From Natrinema pellirubrum DSM 15624 (GTDB taxonomy: Archaea; Halobacteriota; Halobacteria; Halobacteriales; Natrialbaceae), in assembly GCF_000230735.2 (NCBI RefSeq), contig NC_019962.1, forward strand, positions 2,480,001 to 2,544,000: a DNA stretch of 64,000 nt. The letters run 5' to 3'. The notes under the pieces are model-generated. The model worked only from the letters and a program-made list of their open reading frames with translations, was not told the origin of the DNA and did no database searches. Both the position numbers and the translations under genes were made by a program. Position 1 is the first letter of the stretch; each line of letters starts with the position of its first letter. This document shows, piece by piece, positions 9,659 through 18,769 of the stretch.

Positions 9659-10324
9659 ATGCGCTGTATCGCCCACCGAGGGTTCGCCGCGGTCGCGCCC
9701 GAGAACACGATCGGCGCGGTCCGCGCTGCGGCAGACCGCGCTGACGCCGTCGAGTTCGACGTGCGCCGCTGTGGGACCGGGGAACTCGTCGTCGTTCACG
9801 ACGAGACGATCGACCGAGTTACCGACGGGACCGGCACCGTCGCGGCGCTGTCGCTTGCGGCCCTCGCCGACCGGTCCGTCCACGGGACCGGCGAGGGGAT
9901 CCCGACGCTCGCCGCCATGCTCGCGGTCGTCCCGCCGACAGTCGAAGTCCACATCGAACTGAAAGAGCGCGGCCTCGCCGCCGACGTTCTCGCGATCCTC
10001 GACCGAGCCGACCTCCCCAACCGGGTCGTCGTCACTTCCTTTCTGGCCGGCGAACTGCGGACGATCCGCGAGCGTGATTCGAACCAACCGATCGGCCTGC
10101 TGGCCAGCCACCGCCTCGAGACGCCGGTGACGACGGCGATCGAACTCGACTGTGCCGTCCTCGGCGCAAACCGCGTTCGGTGCCTGGCAACCGGGATCGT
10201 CTCACGGGCGACGGCGGTCGATCTCGAGGTCCATGCCTGGACGGTCGAGCGGGCAGCGACGGCGCGGCTGCTCGAGCGGCGGGGCGTCGACTACGTCTCG
10301 GCCGATCGGCCGCTCGATGTGTAG
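9659..10324 (+). CDS. glpQ: Glycerophosphodiester phosphodiesterase
   Basis: A 221-residue GDPD-family TIM barrel. The N-terminal HRG--AVAPENT motif, the VEFDVRR metal-binding strand and the VVVHDETIDRVTDGTG motif hold the catalytic histidines and acidic metal ligands, and HIELKE supplies another. The C-terminal VHAWTV--A---RLLERRGVDYVSADRP ending is typical. It hydrolyses glycerophosphodiesters to glycerol phosphate and an alcohol. No signal peptide is seen, so it acts in the cytoplasm, probably in lipid turnover. Confidence 0.92.
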   Translation: MRCIAHRGFAAVAPENTIGAVRAAADRADAVEFDVRRCGTGELVVVHDETIDRVTDGTGTVAALSLAALADRSVHGTGEGIPTLAAMLAVVPPTVEVHIELKERGLAADVLAILDRADLPNRVVVTSFLAGELRTIRERDSNQPIGLLASHRLETPVTTAIELDCAVLGANRVRCLATGIVSRATAVDLEVHAWTVERAATARLLERRGVDYVSADRPLDV

Positions 10325-10354
10325 CTGGCGGGGACCGACCGCCGACCGTCTCGG

Positions 10355-10744
10355 CTACGCCTCGGTCGTCGTCACCGAGACGGTCCGCGTTCGCGGCCCG
10401 TCGCACTCGACGAGCAACACCGACTGCCAGGTCCCCAGCGCCGGCTCGCCGTCCGCGACCGGGACCGTTACGTCGGGGCCCAGTAGTGTGGCCCGCAGAT
10501 GAGAGTCCGCATTGCCGTCCAGTTCGTCGTGTGCGTGCCCCGAATCGGGTACGAGGTCCCGTAGGAACGACTCGAGGTCGCCCCGGAGCCGTGGCTCGTT
10601 CTCCTGGACGACGAGCGCGGCCGTCGTGTGTTCGACGAAGGCCGTACAGGTACCCGACTCGCAGTCGTCCGGAACCGCCGCGGCGATCGACTCGGTCACG
10701 TCGACGGTCGTCAGTCGCTCGTCCGTCTCGACGGTGAACGTCAT
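10355..10744 (-). CDS. YjbQ/UPF0047 family protein (secondary thiamine-phosphate synthase-like)
   Basis: The 129-residue product matches the family size and has its signatures: FVEHTTAALVVQENEP, the HAHDELDGNADSHLRATLLG histidine-rich segment, and a final GTWQSVLLVECDGPRTRTV. UPF0047 proteins can replace thiamine phosphate synthase weakly in E. coli; their true role is open. Start ATG 10744 gives the conserved MTFTVETDE; the longer frame to 10819 runs into the neighbouring gene. It lies 50 bases downstream of the HEAT-repeat gene and may be cotranscribed. Confidence 0.88.
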   Translation of the reverse strand: MTFTVETDERLTTVDVTESIAAAVPDDCESGTCTAFVEHTTAALVVQENEPRLRGDLESFLRDLVPDSGHAHDELDGNADSHLRATLLGPDVTVPVADGEPALGTWQSVLLVECDGPRTRTVSVTTTEA

Positions 10745-10794
10745 GGGCTGGCCTACGGCGGCGAGAAAGGGCTCGGTTTCGGTTCCGGCACGGA

Positions 10795-11817
10795 CTACGA
10801 CAACCGACCAGCGGCCCACGACGCGCGGTCGCGGACGTTCGGTGCCGGGTCCCGATTCGCGAGGTCGGCGAGTCGCGGTTCGGCAGCTTCGACGCCGCCG
10901 TGTCCGAGCGCGACGCAGGCGTTCGCCCGAACGTGTGCGTGGTCGTCGGCGAGCAACGAGAGCAACTGGCGGCGGACCGGGTCGACCGCGGTTTCGGTGC
11001 CGGCGGCGATGCGGGCGATCGTCACCGCGGCTGCGGCCCGGGTATCGGGATCGTCACAGGAGAGCGCAGTCCCCAACTCCGCAGTGACCGATTCGACCGC
11101 CGCTGGGTCGTGGTGGGCCACGTCGCCGAGACAGCCGATCGCCTCGTGTCGGACGGCCGGGTTTTCGTGATCGACGAGCGCCGCGGCGTGGGAAACGAAC
11201 GCGAGCGAGCCGAGATCCCCCTCCGACCGCGCTAGTCGCCCGAGCGCGCGCAGTGCGGGCCGCCCGTTCTCTGCCGGAGCAGCCGACAGCGCCGCTTTCA
11301 ACACGGATACCGCCGGCTCGAGTGCCGTCGGATCGACCCGAGAAACGTGCGCCAGCGCGTCGAGGCCGTCCGTATCGTAGCCCGACCGCTGCTCGAGGAC
11401 GTCGGCGATCGCCACGGTATGATCGACGACGACGTCGGGTCGCTCGGCAGCGACGGCCGCGAGACACCGAAGCAACTCGCCGGTCATCGGCCGATCGGGG
11501 TCGTCGCGGGCGACGGCGACGATCGACCCGGTCGACGGCGCGACGTCGGTCGGTGCCTCGGCCGCCAGATCGGCGAGACAGGCGGCGACCGTCTCCCGGA
11601 AGTCGATCTCGGGCCGCTCGAGCAGCGACCGGAGTTTCGGGACTGTCGGGGCACAGCCGGCCGCCCCGTCCCGCTCGTCGATCGCGGTCCGAATCCGGTT
11701 TACCGCCGCTCGTTGTTCGCTCGGCTCCCCATCGAGTCGCGTCAGGACTGCTGGCAGGTCGATCCCGGTGGCTCCCCGGCCCCGGGGCTCGACGGCCTCG
11801 CCCCCATCCCCATCCAT
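10795..11817 (-). CDS. HEAT-repeat protein
   Basis: A 340-residue soluble protein built from tandem helix-turn-helix HEAT units, for example HENPAVRHEAIGCLGDVAHHDP, DPDTRAAAAVTIARIA and DHAHVRANACVALGHGG, each about 35-40 residues. Such proteins act as protein-binding scaffolds; no enzymatic motif is visible. ATG 11817 (MDGDGGEAVEP) is preferred to the in-frame ATG at 11862, whose extra 15 residues are hydrophobic and basic, unlike the acidic rest. Related HEAT proteins are frequent in haloarchaea. The binding partner is unknown. Confidence 0.8.
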   Translation of the reverse strand: MDGDGGEAVEPRGRGATGIDLPAVLTRLDGEPSEQRAAVNRIRTAIDERDGAAGCAPTVPKLRSLLERPEIDFRETVAACLADLAAEAPTDVAPSTGSIVAVARDDPDRPMTGELLRCLAAVAAERPDVVVDHTVAIADVLEQRSGYDTDGLDALAHVSRVDPTALEPAVSVLKAALSAAPAENGRPALRALGRLARSEGDLGSLAFVSHAAALVDHENPAVRHEAIGCLGDVAHHDPAAVESVTAELGTALSCDDPDTRAAAAVTIARIAAGTETAVDPVRRQLLSLLADDHAHVRANACVALGHGGVEAAEPRLADLANRDPAPNVRDRASWAAGRLS

Positions 11818-11952
11818 CGTGTCTCGCCAATCGAACAAAACCAGCAAAAGCCTTCTGGCCAACGCGATCGCCCGGTCGCCGGGCGGGACCTCTCTCAGGG
11901 GCCGGTGCCGGCTCGAGCGCGGCCGTTCGACGCCGTCCGACGGCGGACCGGC

Positions 11953-14900
11953 TCAGGCCAGCCACTCGTCGGGCTTCGTGTCGTAGTCCACGTCGTCGGC
12001 CGCGAGGTGTTCGACCTCTTCCCAAGGGACGTCCTCGGTCGTCATCGTCTGGCCGTCGTATCGGATCAGTTTGCCCTGCTCTTCGGCGTCGGGCTCGCGG
12101 TTGCGCCGCTTTGCGACCTCGATGTCGTGTTCGTCGACTTCCTTGACGATCGTCAGCAGGTTCACCGGGCGGCCCCACAGCTCGAAGATCCGCTTCAGCG
12201 TCTCCTTGGCCTGCCCGAGATCGAGCATGACGCCGTTGTACTGGTGACCAAGCAACAGTTCGTTGGCGTTGTTGTAGTTGCCGTCGTAGACGGCGATGGT
12301 CGGCTTCCCGAAGTTGGTAAACTGCAAGAGCAGTTTCTTCTTGACGTCTTCGGCGGCGTCGCTGGCGACGTGGAACTGGCCGGTCGCTTGCGAGTGTTCG
12401 TAGGTGAAGTAGTTGTTCTCCGTAATGAACTCCTGAGTCAGGAACTCGTCGAGGAAGGTCACGTCGTTGTGGCTCTCCCGGACGTCGAACAGCCGGTCCC
12501 AGCCGGCCGTGTAATCGACGTTCTCGAGTGCTTCGTCGACCGACTCGTACCGTGCGTCGTCGAAGAGGTAGCGGCCGATCCGCTCGAGGTCGTTCTGGCT
12601 GACTCGCTTGAGGAAGCCCCGATGCTGGCGCTTGACCAGCGAGTAGTGCCGGCGGGCAAGCCCCTCGTAGGTCAGGGCTTTCCAGGGGTACTTCTCGACG
12701 TCTATCTCGCCCTCGCGGGCCCGCTCGAGCGCCTCGTGATCGACCCACTCGTCGGGCACGTCATCGAGTTGCTCGAGCGTATCCGGGGTAATATTCTCGA
12801 TCGCTTCCGGTGGCCCGAGCGTCTCGAGGACATCGTCGAAGTCGACGACGTCGGTGAGGTTGCGCCAGGAGACGCCCTCGACGCGCAGCAGGGCCTCGAG
12901 GACCTCCCGCCGGTTGGTGGTGTTCTCGACGTACTCCCAGAGTTCCATCCCGAGGCTGTAGGGGTTGAGCCCGCCCGAGGCCAGGACTTTCGCCATGTGG
13001 TCGGCGTAGTTGAGGAACTCGTCGTCACCGGCGAAGGCCTCGTCGGTCATCATCGTCGATTCCCAGTAGGAGTTGTGGTTGATAACTCCAGCACCCGCGT
13101 ATCGGTGCGTTTCTTCGACCGAAATATCGTACACAGTCCCGGTCGACTCCTCTATCGAGACAACTTCATCACTCCATTCTTCTTCCTCAAACCACGCGAG
13201 ATCGTCGAGATACGCGCGAAGCGCATCGGCCTTCTCTGAGTACCCGAACCCGATTTCGTCGGCGAACGTGCGGGCCGATTTGCCAGTGAGATGGATGTGG
13301 TAGCACCCGTCCGTCTGTTCCCGGCGTCGACCGAGGATATCGAAGTTCGTCAGGAGCAACAGGACTGTTTCGCTCAGTTCCTCGCTCGACGTGGTCAGGA
13401 TCGCACCCTGATCGCCCGCGTAGCCATCCGCGTCGAACAGCCCGCGGATGAACTCGGCGACGACGCTTCGTGGGGAGCGACGGATCGGTTCCGGAACCGA
13501 CTTTCTGTCCGCTGCCTTGCCGTCCGGAAGGCCGATCTCTTCTTGCAGTAAATCGACCATATTACGGGAATACGCGTATACTCGCCATCGGTTCCCTTGC
13601 TGCTCGACAGTTGGATCGATCCCGAAGAGTTCGTCGACGAGCCCGGCGAACTCCTCGGCGTGGCGTTTTTCCCCGTTGGTAAACCCGACGTGCCCGGCAG
13701 CCGAAGAGATGTGGCCGTCACCCACGAGCAATCCCAAGAACCGACCGAACTGCTCGTCGATCGTGTCGGGAACGGCGATCGGGTCTCGCTGGGCCAGCCC
13801 TCGATCTCCCCCCTGGTACTCCCCCAAGGCGTTCTCTACGGCTTCGGCCTTTCGTGCCCGGCCGACTCGTCGGTACCGCATGACCGTCCAGACCGAAACA
13901 CCAGCTTCCTCGGCGACATCGTTCAGCGTGACGTTTTCGGGCGGCTGCCACTCGAGATCAACGTACGTCGATGGCCACGTTTCGTTCCCGCCCGAGACTT
14001 CGATTTCGTCGCCGACCGACAGATCGTCAAGGCGCGACCACGAGCCGTCCGGAAGCCGAATCCGGTGATTGTTCGACCCGGTCAGTTCGAAGCCGCGACG
14101 GGTCTCGATCGTCACGGTGTCGTGATCGTGAATGACGTTCGAATCGTAGACCGCTCGGGGCGTTTCTCCGTCGGAGACGGTCATGTGGTTATCGACCACT
14201 TCACGCATCGGGACAAGTCCGTCGGCAGTGAATATTGGCGTGTCCGGATCGACACAGGCCCACCCCTCGTTCATCACCTTCGTCATCTTCTGGGCGGCGA
14301 AGTAGTAGGCCTCCGCGCGCATCATATCGAGGATGTCGCGTTGCCACTCTTCCATCTCGACGCCGCGGCCGGCCGCCTCGTCGTACTGCTTGCCGTGTTC
14401 GCGGACGAACGCCAGCAGGTCCTTCTGTGGCTCCTCCGGGAAGCTCCCGGTGATCTCCTCGCCCTCGAGTTTCTCGACCCACTCCGCGTCGAAGACCTCG
14501 CCTTTGATCTCGTCGGAGAGGTCGAGTTCGTCCAACTTCTCGGCGAGATCCTCGTCGATCTCGCCCGCGGGACCGTCGACGTCGAGCCGACGGGTGAAGA
14601 CCTGATGCTGGTCGATGTTGTCCTCGAGGCTCAGACAGTGGTCGATCCACTTCTCGACCTCGGCGCGGTCGATGTCGGGATCGGACATGTACTCGTCGAT
14701 GGCTCTGGCGTGGCGCTCGAGCATGGCGGCGGCGTTGACCTGATCCTCGTCGGCCTGGCCGCCCGTGAACATGCCGAACCAGTCGTTGTTCGCGAAGAAG
14801 TCCGAGTGGGCCTCGACGTGCGTGATGACCGCCTTCTGGTCGGCCACCGTGTTCGACTCCTGCAGGAAGGCGTGGGCGGGGTTGTCGTTGTTGACGATCT

Positions 14901-15165
14901 CGAAGGCCTTCCCGCCGCCGTACTGGCCCTGTTTCTGTTGCTTGTCGTACTGCATGCCCCACCGCCAGTGGGGATACCGAGACTGGAACCCGCCGTAGGC
15001 GATGAGTTCGTTCATCTCGTCGTAGTCGATGATCCAGTACTTAACCGGGTAGGGCTCGAGGCCGAGCGTCTCGGCCAGATTGCGGGCCTCTTCGACCGGC
15101 TCCTCGAGTTCGCCCGCGATCGCCTGTTTGCGGAAGCGGTCCGCGTTGGAGTTGCGTTTACTCAT
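11953..15165 (-). CDS. SpoVR family protein with in-frame intein
   Basis: The 1,070-residue precursor is a 675-residue SpoVR protein interrupted by a 395-residue intein (residues 304-698). Extein landmarks are [45 protein letters not shown], and the family motif (H/N)EGWA-SYW, cut exactly between GWA and SYW. The C-terminal half has [15 protein letters not shown] and [18 protein letters not shown]. SpoVR works with PrkA kinase and DUF444 proteins in bacterial stress and sporulation; its biochemistry is unclear. Here it is the last gene of that operon and overlaps DUF444 by 8 bases. Splicing should be needed to make the active protein. Confidence 0.93.
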   Translation of the reverse strand: MSKRNSNADRFRKQAIAGELEEPVEEARNLAETLGLEPYPVKYWIIDYDEMNELIAYGGFQSRYPHWRWGMQYDKQQKQGQYGGGKAFEIVNNDNPAHAFLQESNTVADQKAVITHVEAHSDFFANNDWFGMFTGGQADEDQVNAAAMLERHARAIDEYMSDPDIDRAEVEKWIDHCLSLEDNIDQHQVFTRRLDVDGPAGEIDEDLAEKLDELDLSDEIKGEVFDAEWVEKLEGEEITGSFPEEPQKDLLAFVREHGKQYDEAAGRGVEMEEWQRDILDMMRAEAYYFAAQKMTKVMNEGWACVDPDTPIFTADGLVPMREVVDNHMTVSDGETPRAVYDSNVIHDHDTVTIETRRGFELTGSNNHRIRLPDGSWSRLDDLSVGDEIEVSGGNETWPSTYVDLEWQPPENVTLNDVAEEAGVSVWTVMRYRRVGRARKAEAVENALGEYQGGDRGLAQRDPIAVPDTIDEQFGRFLGLLVGDGHISSAAGHVGFTNGEKRHAEEFAGLVDELFGIDPTVEQQGNRWRVYAYSRNMVDLLQEEIGLPDGKAADRKSVPEPIRRSPRSVVAEFIRGLFDADGYAGDQGAILTTSSEELSETVLLLLTNFDILGRRREQTDGCYHIHLTGKSARTFADEIGFGYSEKADALRAYLDDLAWFEEEEWSDEVVSIEESTGTVYDISVEETHRYAGAGVINHNSYWESTMMTDEAFAGDDEFLNYADHMAKVLASGGLNPYSLGMELWEYVENTTNRREVLEALLRVEGVSWRNLTDVVDFDDVLETLGPPEAIENITPDTLEQLDDVPDEWVDHEALERAREGEIDVEKYPWKALTYEGLARRHYSLVKRQHRGFLKRVSQNDLERIGRYLFDDARYESVDEALENVDYTAGWDRLFDVRESHNDVTFLDEFLTQEFITENNYFTYEHSQATGQFHVASDAAEDVKKKLLLQFTNFGKPTIAVYDGNYNNANELLLGHQYNGVMLDLGQAKETLKRIFELWGRPVNLLTIVKEVDEHDIEVAKRRNREPDAEEQGKLIRYDGQTMTTEDVPWEEVEHLAADDVDYDTKPDEWLA
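13072..14256 (-). other. Intein in SpoVR, with LAGLIDADG endonuclease and LacI-like HTH
   Basis: 395 residues from Cys1 ([13 protein letters not shown]) to the terminal His394-Asn395 (GAGVINHN), followed by Ser as +1 extein residue: all splicing residues are in place. Block B is [10 protein letters not shown] (His64). Two dodecapeptide motifs, [10 protein letters not shown] (about 173-182) and [10 protein letters not shown] (270-279), mark a DOD homing endonuclease with both aspartates. Between the N-terminal splicing domain and the endonuclease, residues about 109-147 hold a LacI-type HTH ([19 protein letters not shown]; 13816-13932). It could help DNA recognition by the endonuclease. Splicing and homing both look potentially active. 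Confidence 0.93.
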
Positions 15166-16486
15166 CTGATTCGCCCTCCGTCGAGAGGATGTCGTAGATC
15201 GCGTCGGTCACGTCCGACTGGTCGTTGACGTAGGCCACCGCCACGTCGTCGGCGTCGGTCCCGAAGTGGCGCTCGAGTTCCTCGGCGTGGGTGGCGTTGA
15301 TCGCGTTGCCGCTGGGCTGGGTCTCCACGTAAGCGTGGAGGTTCGCCGGGATCTCCTCCATCAGCGGGATCACGCGTTCTTCGGTGTCGTTCGAGGAGTT
15401 TTCCGAGTCTCCGGCCGCGAAGACGTAACGGTTCCAGTCACTCCAGGGATACTCCTCTAAGAGCTGCTGGGCGAGTTCGTACGCGCTCGAGATCTTCGTC
15501 CCACCGCCGCTGCGGATGCCGAAGAATTCGTCGCGCTCGACCGCCCAGGCGTCGGCGTCGTGGGCGATGTAGACGAACTCGGCGTTGTCGTACTTGCCCT
15601 GCAGGTACCAGTCCAGCGGGGTGAAGGTCCGCTCGACGAGTTCGCGTTTCTTCTCGCGCATCGAGCCGGAGACGTCGCGGATGTTGACGACCACGACGTT
15701 CTTCTCCTTTTCCTCGATGATCTCGGGGTGGCGGTAGCGCTCGTCCTCGCGGCGGAAGGGGACGTGTTGGATCCCCTCGCGGCGGATCTTTTGCTGGACG
15801 CTCTCTCGCTCGACGTTTTCCTCGACCGCCTCGATGGAGTCCCATGTCCCGCGCTCCTCGTCCGGGATGTCCTTGTAGGCCTCTTCGATCCAGGCCATCG
15901 ACACCGGGAGGTTCTCGCCGCGGGCCCACTCGAAGACCTCGCGGGGCGAAATCCCCTCGACCTTGCAGAGTTCCCGCAGGAACTCCTCGTCGAAGTCCAT
16001 CGCGAGCTTGCGCTTGAGTCCCTCCTTGAACATCCGCTCGAAGTCGAGCGTGCTGTTGGGGCCGGTCCGGGTGAGGTCGGTAAACGGTCCCTCCTTTTCC
16101 TCGACGACTTTCTTGCCCTTCGGGTCGAGGTCGAGCCCGAGTTCCTCGTCGAGTTCCTCGGCGAACTCCTCGGGGTCCATCTCGTAGTACTCGTGGTCGC
16201 CGCCCTCCTCGCCGGGCTCGCCGTCTTCGCCGTCGTCGTCGCCCGGCTGGGGCTGTGGCTGGCCGACCGGCTGGCCCGCGTCCGGCGTGCCGTCCTCTCC
16301 TTGGCCGACCCCACCCTGATCGCGCTGATCGTACTCGAACTCCGGTAGCGAGACGATCTTGACCGGGATGTTGATCTCGCCGGGGCCGCTCCCCGCGAGG
16401 TCGCCGTACTGGATGAAGTCGGCGAGATCCTCGCGCCGTTCCTCGCCGACCTCACGGAACCGCTCGAGGTCGTCTCTCAGTCCCAT
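15158..16486 (-). CDS. DUF444 family protein (YeaH/YhbH-like)
   Basis: A 442-residue protein. A low-complexity acidic, Gly/Gln-rich segment (about residues 60-100) precedes the conserved core with DYxQ-like [40 protein letters not shown], and the VWA-like MIDAS stretch [21 protein letters not shown] (D-x-S-x-S-like). A later [19 protein letters not shown] also fits the VWA fold. Members accompany PrkA and SpoVR. Its 3' end overlaps SpoVR by 8 bases and its start overlaps the second prkA by 10 bases, so translation is coupled. The molecular role is unknown, probably a metal-dependent adaptor. Confidence 0.9.
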   Translation of the reverse strand: MGLRDDLERFREVGEERREDLADFIQYGDLAGSGPGEINIPVKIVSLPEFEYDQRDQGGVGQGEDGTPDAGQPVGQPQPQPGDDDGEDGEPGEEGGDHEYYEMDPEEFAEELDEELGLDLDPKGKKVVEEKEGPFTDLTRTGPNSTLDFERMFKEGLKRKLAMDFDEEFLRELCKVEGISPREVFEWARGENLPVSMAWIEEAYKDIPDEERGTWDSIEAVEENVERESVQQKIRREGIQHVPFRREDERYRHPEIIEEKEKNVVVVNIRDVSGSMREKKRELVERTFTPLDWYLQGKYDNAEFVYIAHDADAWAVERDEFFGIRSGGGTKISSAYELAQQLLEEYPWSDWNRYVFAAGDSENSSNDTEERVIPLMEEIPANLHAYVETQPSGNAINATHAEELERHFGTDADDVAVAYVNDQSDVTDAIYDILSTEGESDE

Positions 16487-18768
16487 CTGTAACTCACCTG
16501 GCCCATGACGTGTCTACTGGTTAGCTCGGCCGACGCCGCCGAGTAGCCGAAGAGGTCGACCATGGTCTCGATCGTCTCTTCCTTGACCGCCGCGGTCTGG
16601 GTGTCACTCGGCGGATCGCTCCACTGTCGCGGATCGAAGTCCTCGAAGGTCCGCTCGACGTCGTCCCAGTCGTGGCTCTCGAGGACGGTCTTGATCACCG
16701 GGATCGCGGTGAGATCGACGTCCTCGACCGAGAAGTCCTCGTCGCGGTGTTCCCACGCGTGGCGGTTCAACGACGTGATGACCTTCTCGCGGCGGAAGTT
16801 CCGGACGCTCTCGCGGGGCTGATTCCCGTCGTACTCGCTCTCGGAGAACCGGCCGAGGTGTTCGATCTCGAACAGCTTCATCTTCAGCGGATCGGGCTCG
16901 ACCCGCTCACCGCGGTCGTTGTACAGCGGCTCTTCGGTCTCCCACGCGTAGACGTGTTCGACGTACTCGGCGACGGTCTCCTCGTCGACGCGCTTGTCGT
17001 ACATGATTGCCTCGATAACGTCGCTCTCCTGCTGGTCGTAGACGTAGTTTTTCACGGGGACGACGCGGTTCTCGAACTCGGAACGCTCGCCCGTCGAGAA
17101 CACCGGCGCGTCGACCAACCCCTCGACCATCGCGTTGAGAACGTCGCGGGGCATGACGACGTCCTCGACCGGGAGGTCGGCGTGGTGGCGGTCGCGGTCG
17201 GTCTGGAGCAGTTCCGCGAGCGTGTCCCGCGTGTACGTCACCGGGATGCCGTGATCGCCGTCGTTCCCGTCGTCGTCGAAGTCGAACTCCGCTTTCTCGC
17301 GGCGGCTGTCGCCCTCCTGCAGGTAGCCCTGATCGTAGATCAGTGCCTTGTCGACGAGATCGAGCCCGTTCGGGAGGGTTTCCTCGTCCAGTCGCGTGAC
17401 GACGGCATACAGCGCGGCCGCCTCGATCGCGTGGGGCGCGAACTCCTGGACCCGCGTCTCGCCGTCGCGGTCCTTGATCGTCACTCCCACTGGCGCGCGG
17501 ATCCGGTCGGCGAGTTCGTCGTAGCTCTCGGCCTCCCAGACCGCCGTCTCGTTGGTCAGTTCCCGCCGGATCAGCTCCGTCTCGAGGCTCAGGTTCGTCA
17601 GGTAGCCGAAACGGTGTTTGTCCAAGCGCCGTTTCAGCGCCTTCAGCGGGTCCATTCCGTTTCGATCGGAGTGCTGGTTGAGCTGGGCCTCGAGATCGGG
17701 GTTGGAGATGATCAGCATCTGGCTGTCGACGTCCATCCCGATCCCCTTGTCCAGTTTCACCGACTGCTCGTCGGGGACGTTCAGCAGCTTCTGGAGGAGA
17801 TCGGCATGCTGGGCCGCGTCCTCGACGATAGTGAGGACGCCGTTGCCCTGCGACAGGACGCCGTCGTAGCTAAAGGCCTGCGGGTTCTTCCGGCCCCGCG
17901 AGTCCAGTTCCTGAAGCATCCCGTGCATCCACGAGCCGACGAGCCGTTCCTTGGGCCGGCCGTCGTCCTCGGAGTGGAGGACGCCGACGCCCTGTCCGAC
18001 GTCGACGACGTAGTTTTTCACGCGAAGGTGGTCGTCGTCGGTGATCGCCGAGAACAGGTCGTCCTCGCCCCGTCGGCGATAGCGCTCCTCGAGGAAGTCG
18101 TAGGCCTCCCGCGAGAAGGGGTCCAGCGCCGCGTCGACCTGAATCGGGACGTGATCGTCGAGTTCGTCGTTCAACTCGGCGAGCAGGTCCTCGCGGACGG
18201 CGTCGGGGAACACCGACAGGGGATGGGCCTGGACCGGGCTCTCGTACCAGTTCTGTTCGTCGGCGGCGCTCGTGCCGCCGTCGTCGCCGTAGCTCAGTCC
18301 GCGCTCGCCGCCCTCGGCGGTCGAGATGTTCCACTCGACGGTGTACCGGCGGCCCTCGGGCGTCTTCGAGTACTCGCGCAGCCCGTTGACCAGACACCGC
18401 TTGAGTTCGGACTTGCCCGTCGCCGTCGGACCCTCGAACCAGATGATCTTCTCGTCTTTCGCCCGGCCCGCGGCGATCGAGCGCAGGTCGTCGACGAACC
18501 CGTTCAGCACCTCGGTGTTGCCCAAGATGGCGTGTTCGCCGTCGTTGTGCGGATCGTCGAAGAAGCGGTAGCGCTCCTTCTCCTCGCCCTCTTCGACGAC
18601 CGTGCGGGTGCCGGCGGCCTCGATCGCCTCGAGCAAATATTTCGAGGCGTGGGAGGCGATCGACGGGTTCTCGAAGAGCCGATCGACGTACGCCGCGAGG
18701 CTCATCGGCTCCTCGTAGGTCTCCTCGAGGGCGCGGTCGGCCTCGGTGACGTAGTCGTGTCCGGTCAT
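16477..18768 (-). CDS. prkA2: PrkA-family AAA/serine kinase, second paralogue
   Basis: A 763-residue PrkA-type protein, more divergent than the upstream copy. It has an AAA+ core with Walker [10 protein letters not shown] (about residue 110) and a Walker B-like [10 protein letters not shown], then the PrkA C-terminal domain. PrkA proteins join an AAA ATPase with a kinase-like C-terminus and phosphorylate or degrade targets in bacterial stress responses. It begins one base after the stop of the first prkA and overlaps DUF444. Two different copies side by side suggest a heteromeric ATPase; that is inference. The longer middle segment (residues 150-260) has no equal in the first copy. Confidence 0.88.
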   Translation of the reverse strand: MTGHDYVTEADRALEETYEEPMSLAAYVDRLFENPSIASHASKYLLEAIEAAGTRTVVEEGEEKERYRFFDDPHNDGEHAILGNTEVLNGFVDDLRSIAAGRAKDEKIIWFEGPTATGKSELKRCLVNGLREYSKTPEGRRYTVEWNISTAEGGERGLSYGDDGGTSAADEQNWYESPVQAHPLSVFPDAVREDLLAELNDELDDHVPIQVDAALDPFSREAYDFLEERYRRRGEDDLFSAITDDDHLRVKNYVVDVGQGVGVLHSEDDGRPKERLVGSWMHGMLQELDSRGRKNPQAFSYDGVLSQGNGVLTIVEDAAQHADLLQKLLNVPDEQSVKLDKGIGMDVDSQMLIISNPDLEAQLNQHSDRNGMDPLKALKRRLDKHRFGYLTNLSLETELIRRELTNETAVWEAESYDELADRIRAPVGVTIKDRDGETRVQEFAPHAIEAAALYAVVTRLDEETLPNGLDLVDKALIYDQGYLQEGDSRREKAEFDFDDDGNDGDHGIPVTYTRDTLAELLQTDRDRHHADLPVEDVVMPRDVLNAMVEGLVDAPVFSTGERSEFENRVVPVKNYVYDQQESDVIEAIMYDKRVDEETVAEYVEHVYAWETEEPLYNDRGERVEPDPLKMKLFEIEHLGRFSESEYDGNQPRESVRNFRREKVITSLNRHAWEHRDEDFSVEDVDLTAIPVIKTVLESHDWDDVERTFEDFDPRQWSDPPSDTQTAAVKEETIETMVDLFGYSAASAELTSRHVMGQVSYRWD

Positions 18769-18769
18769 G

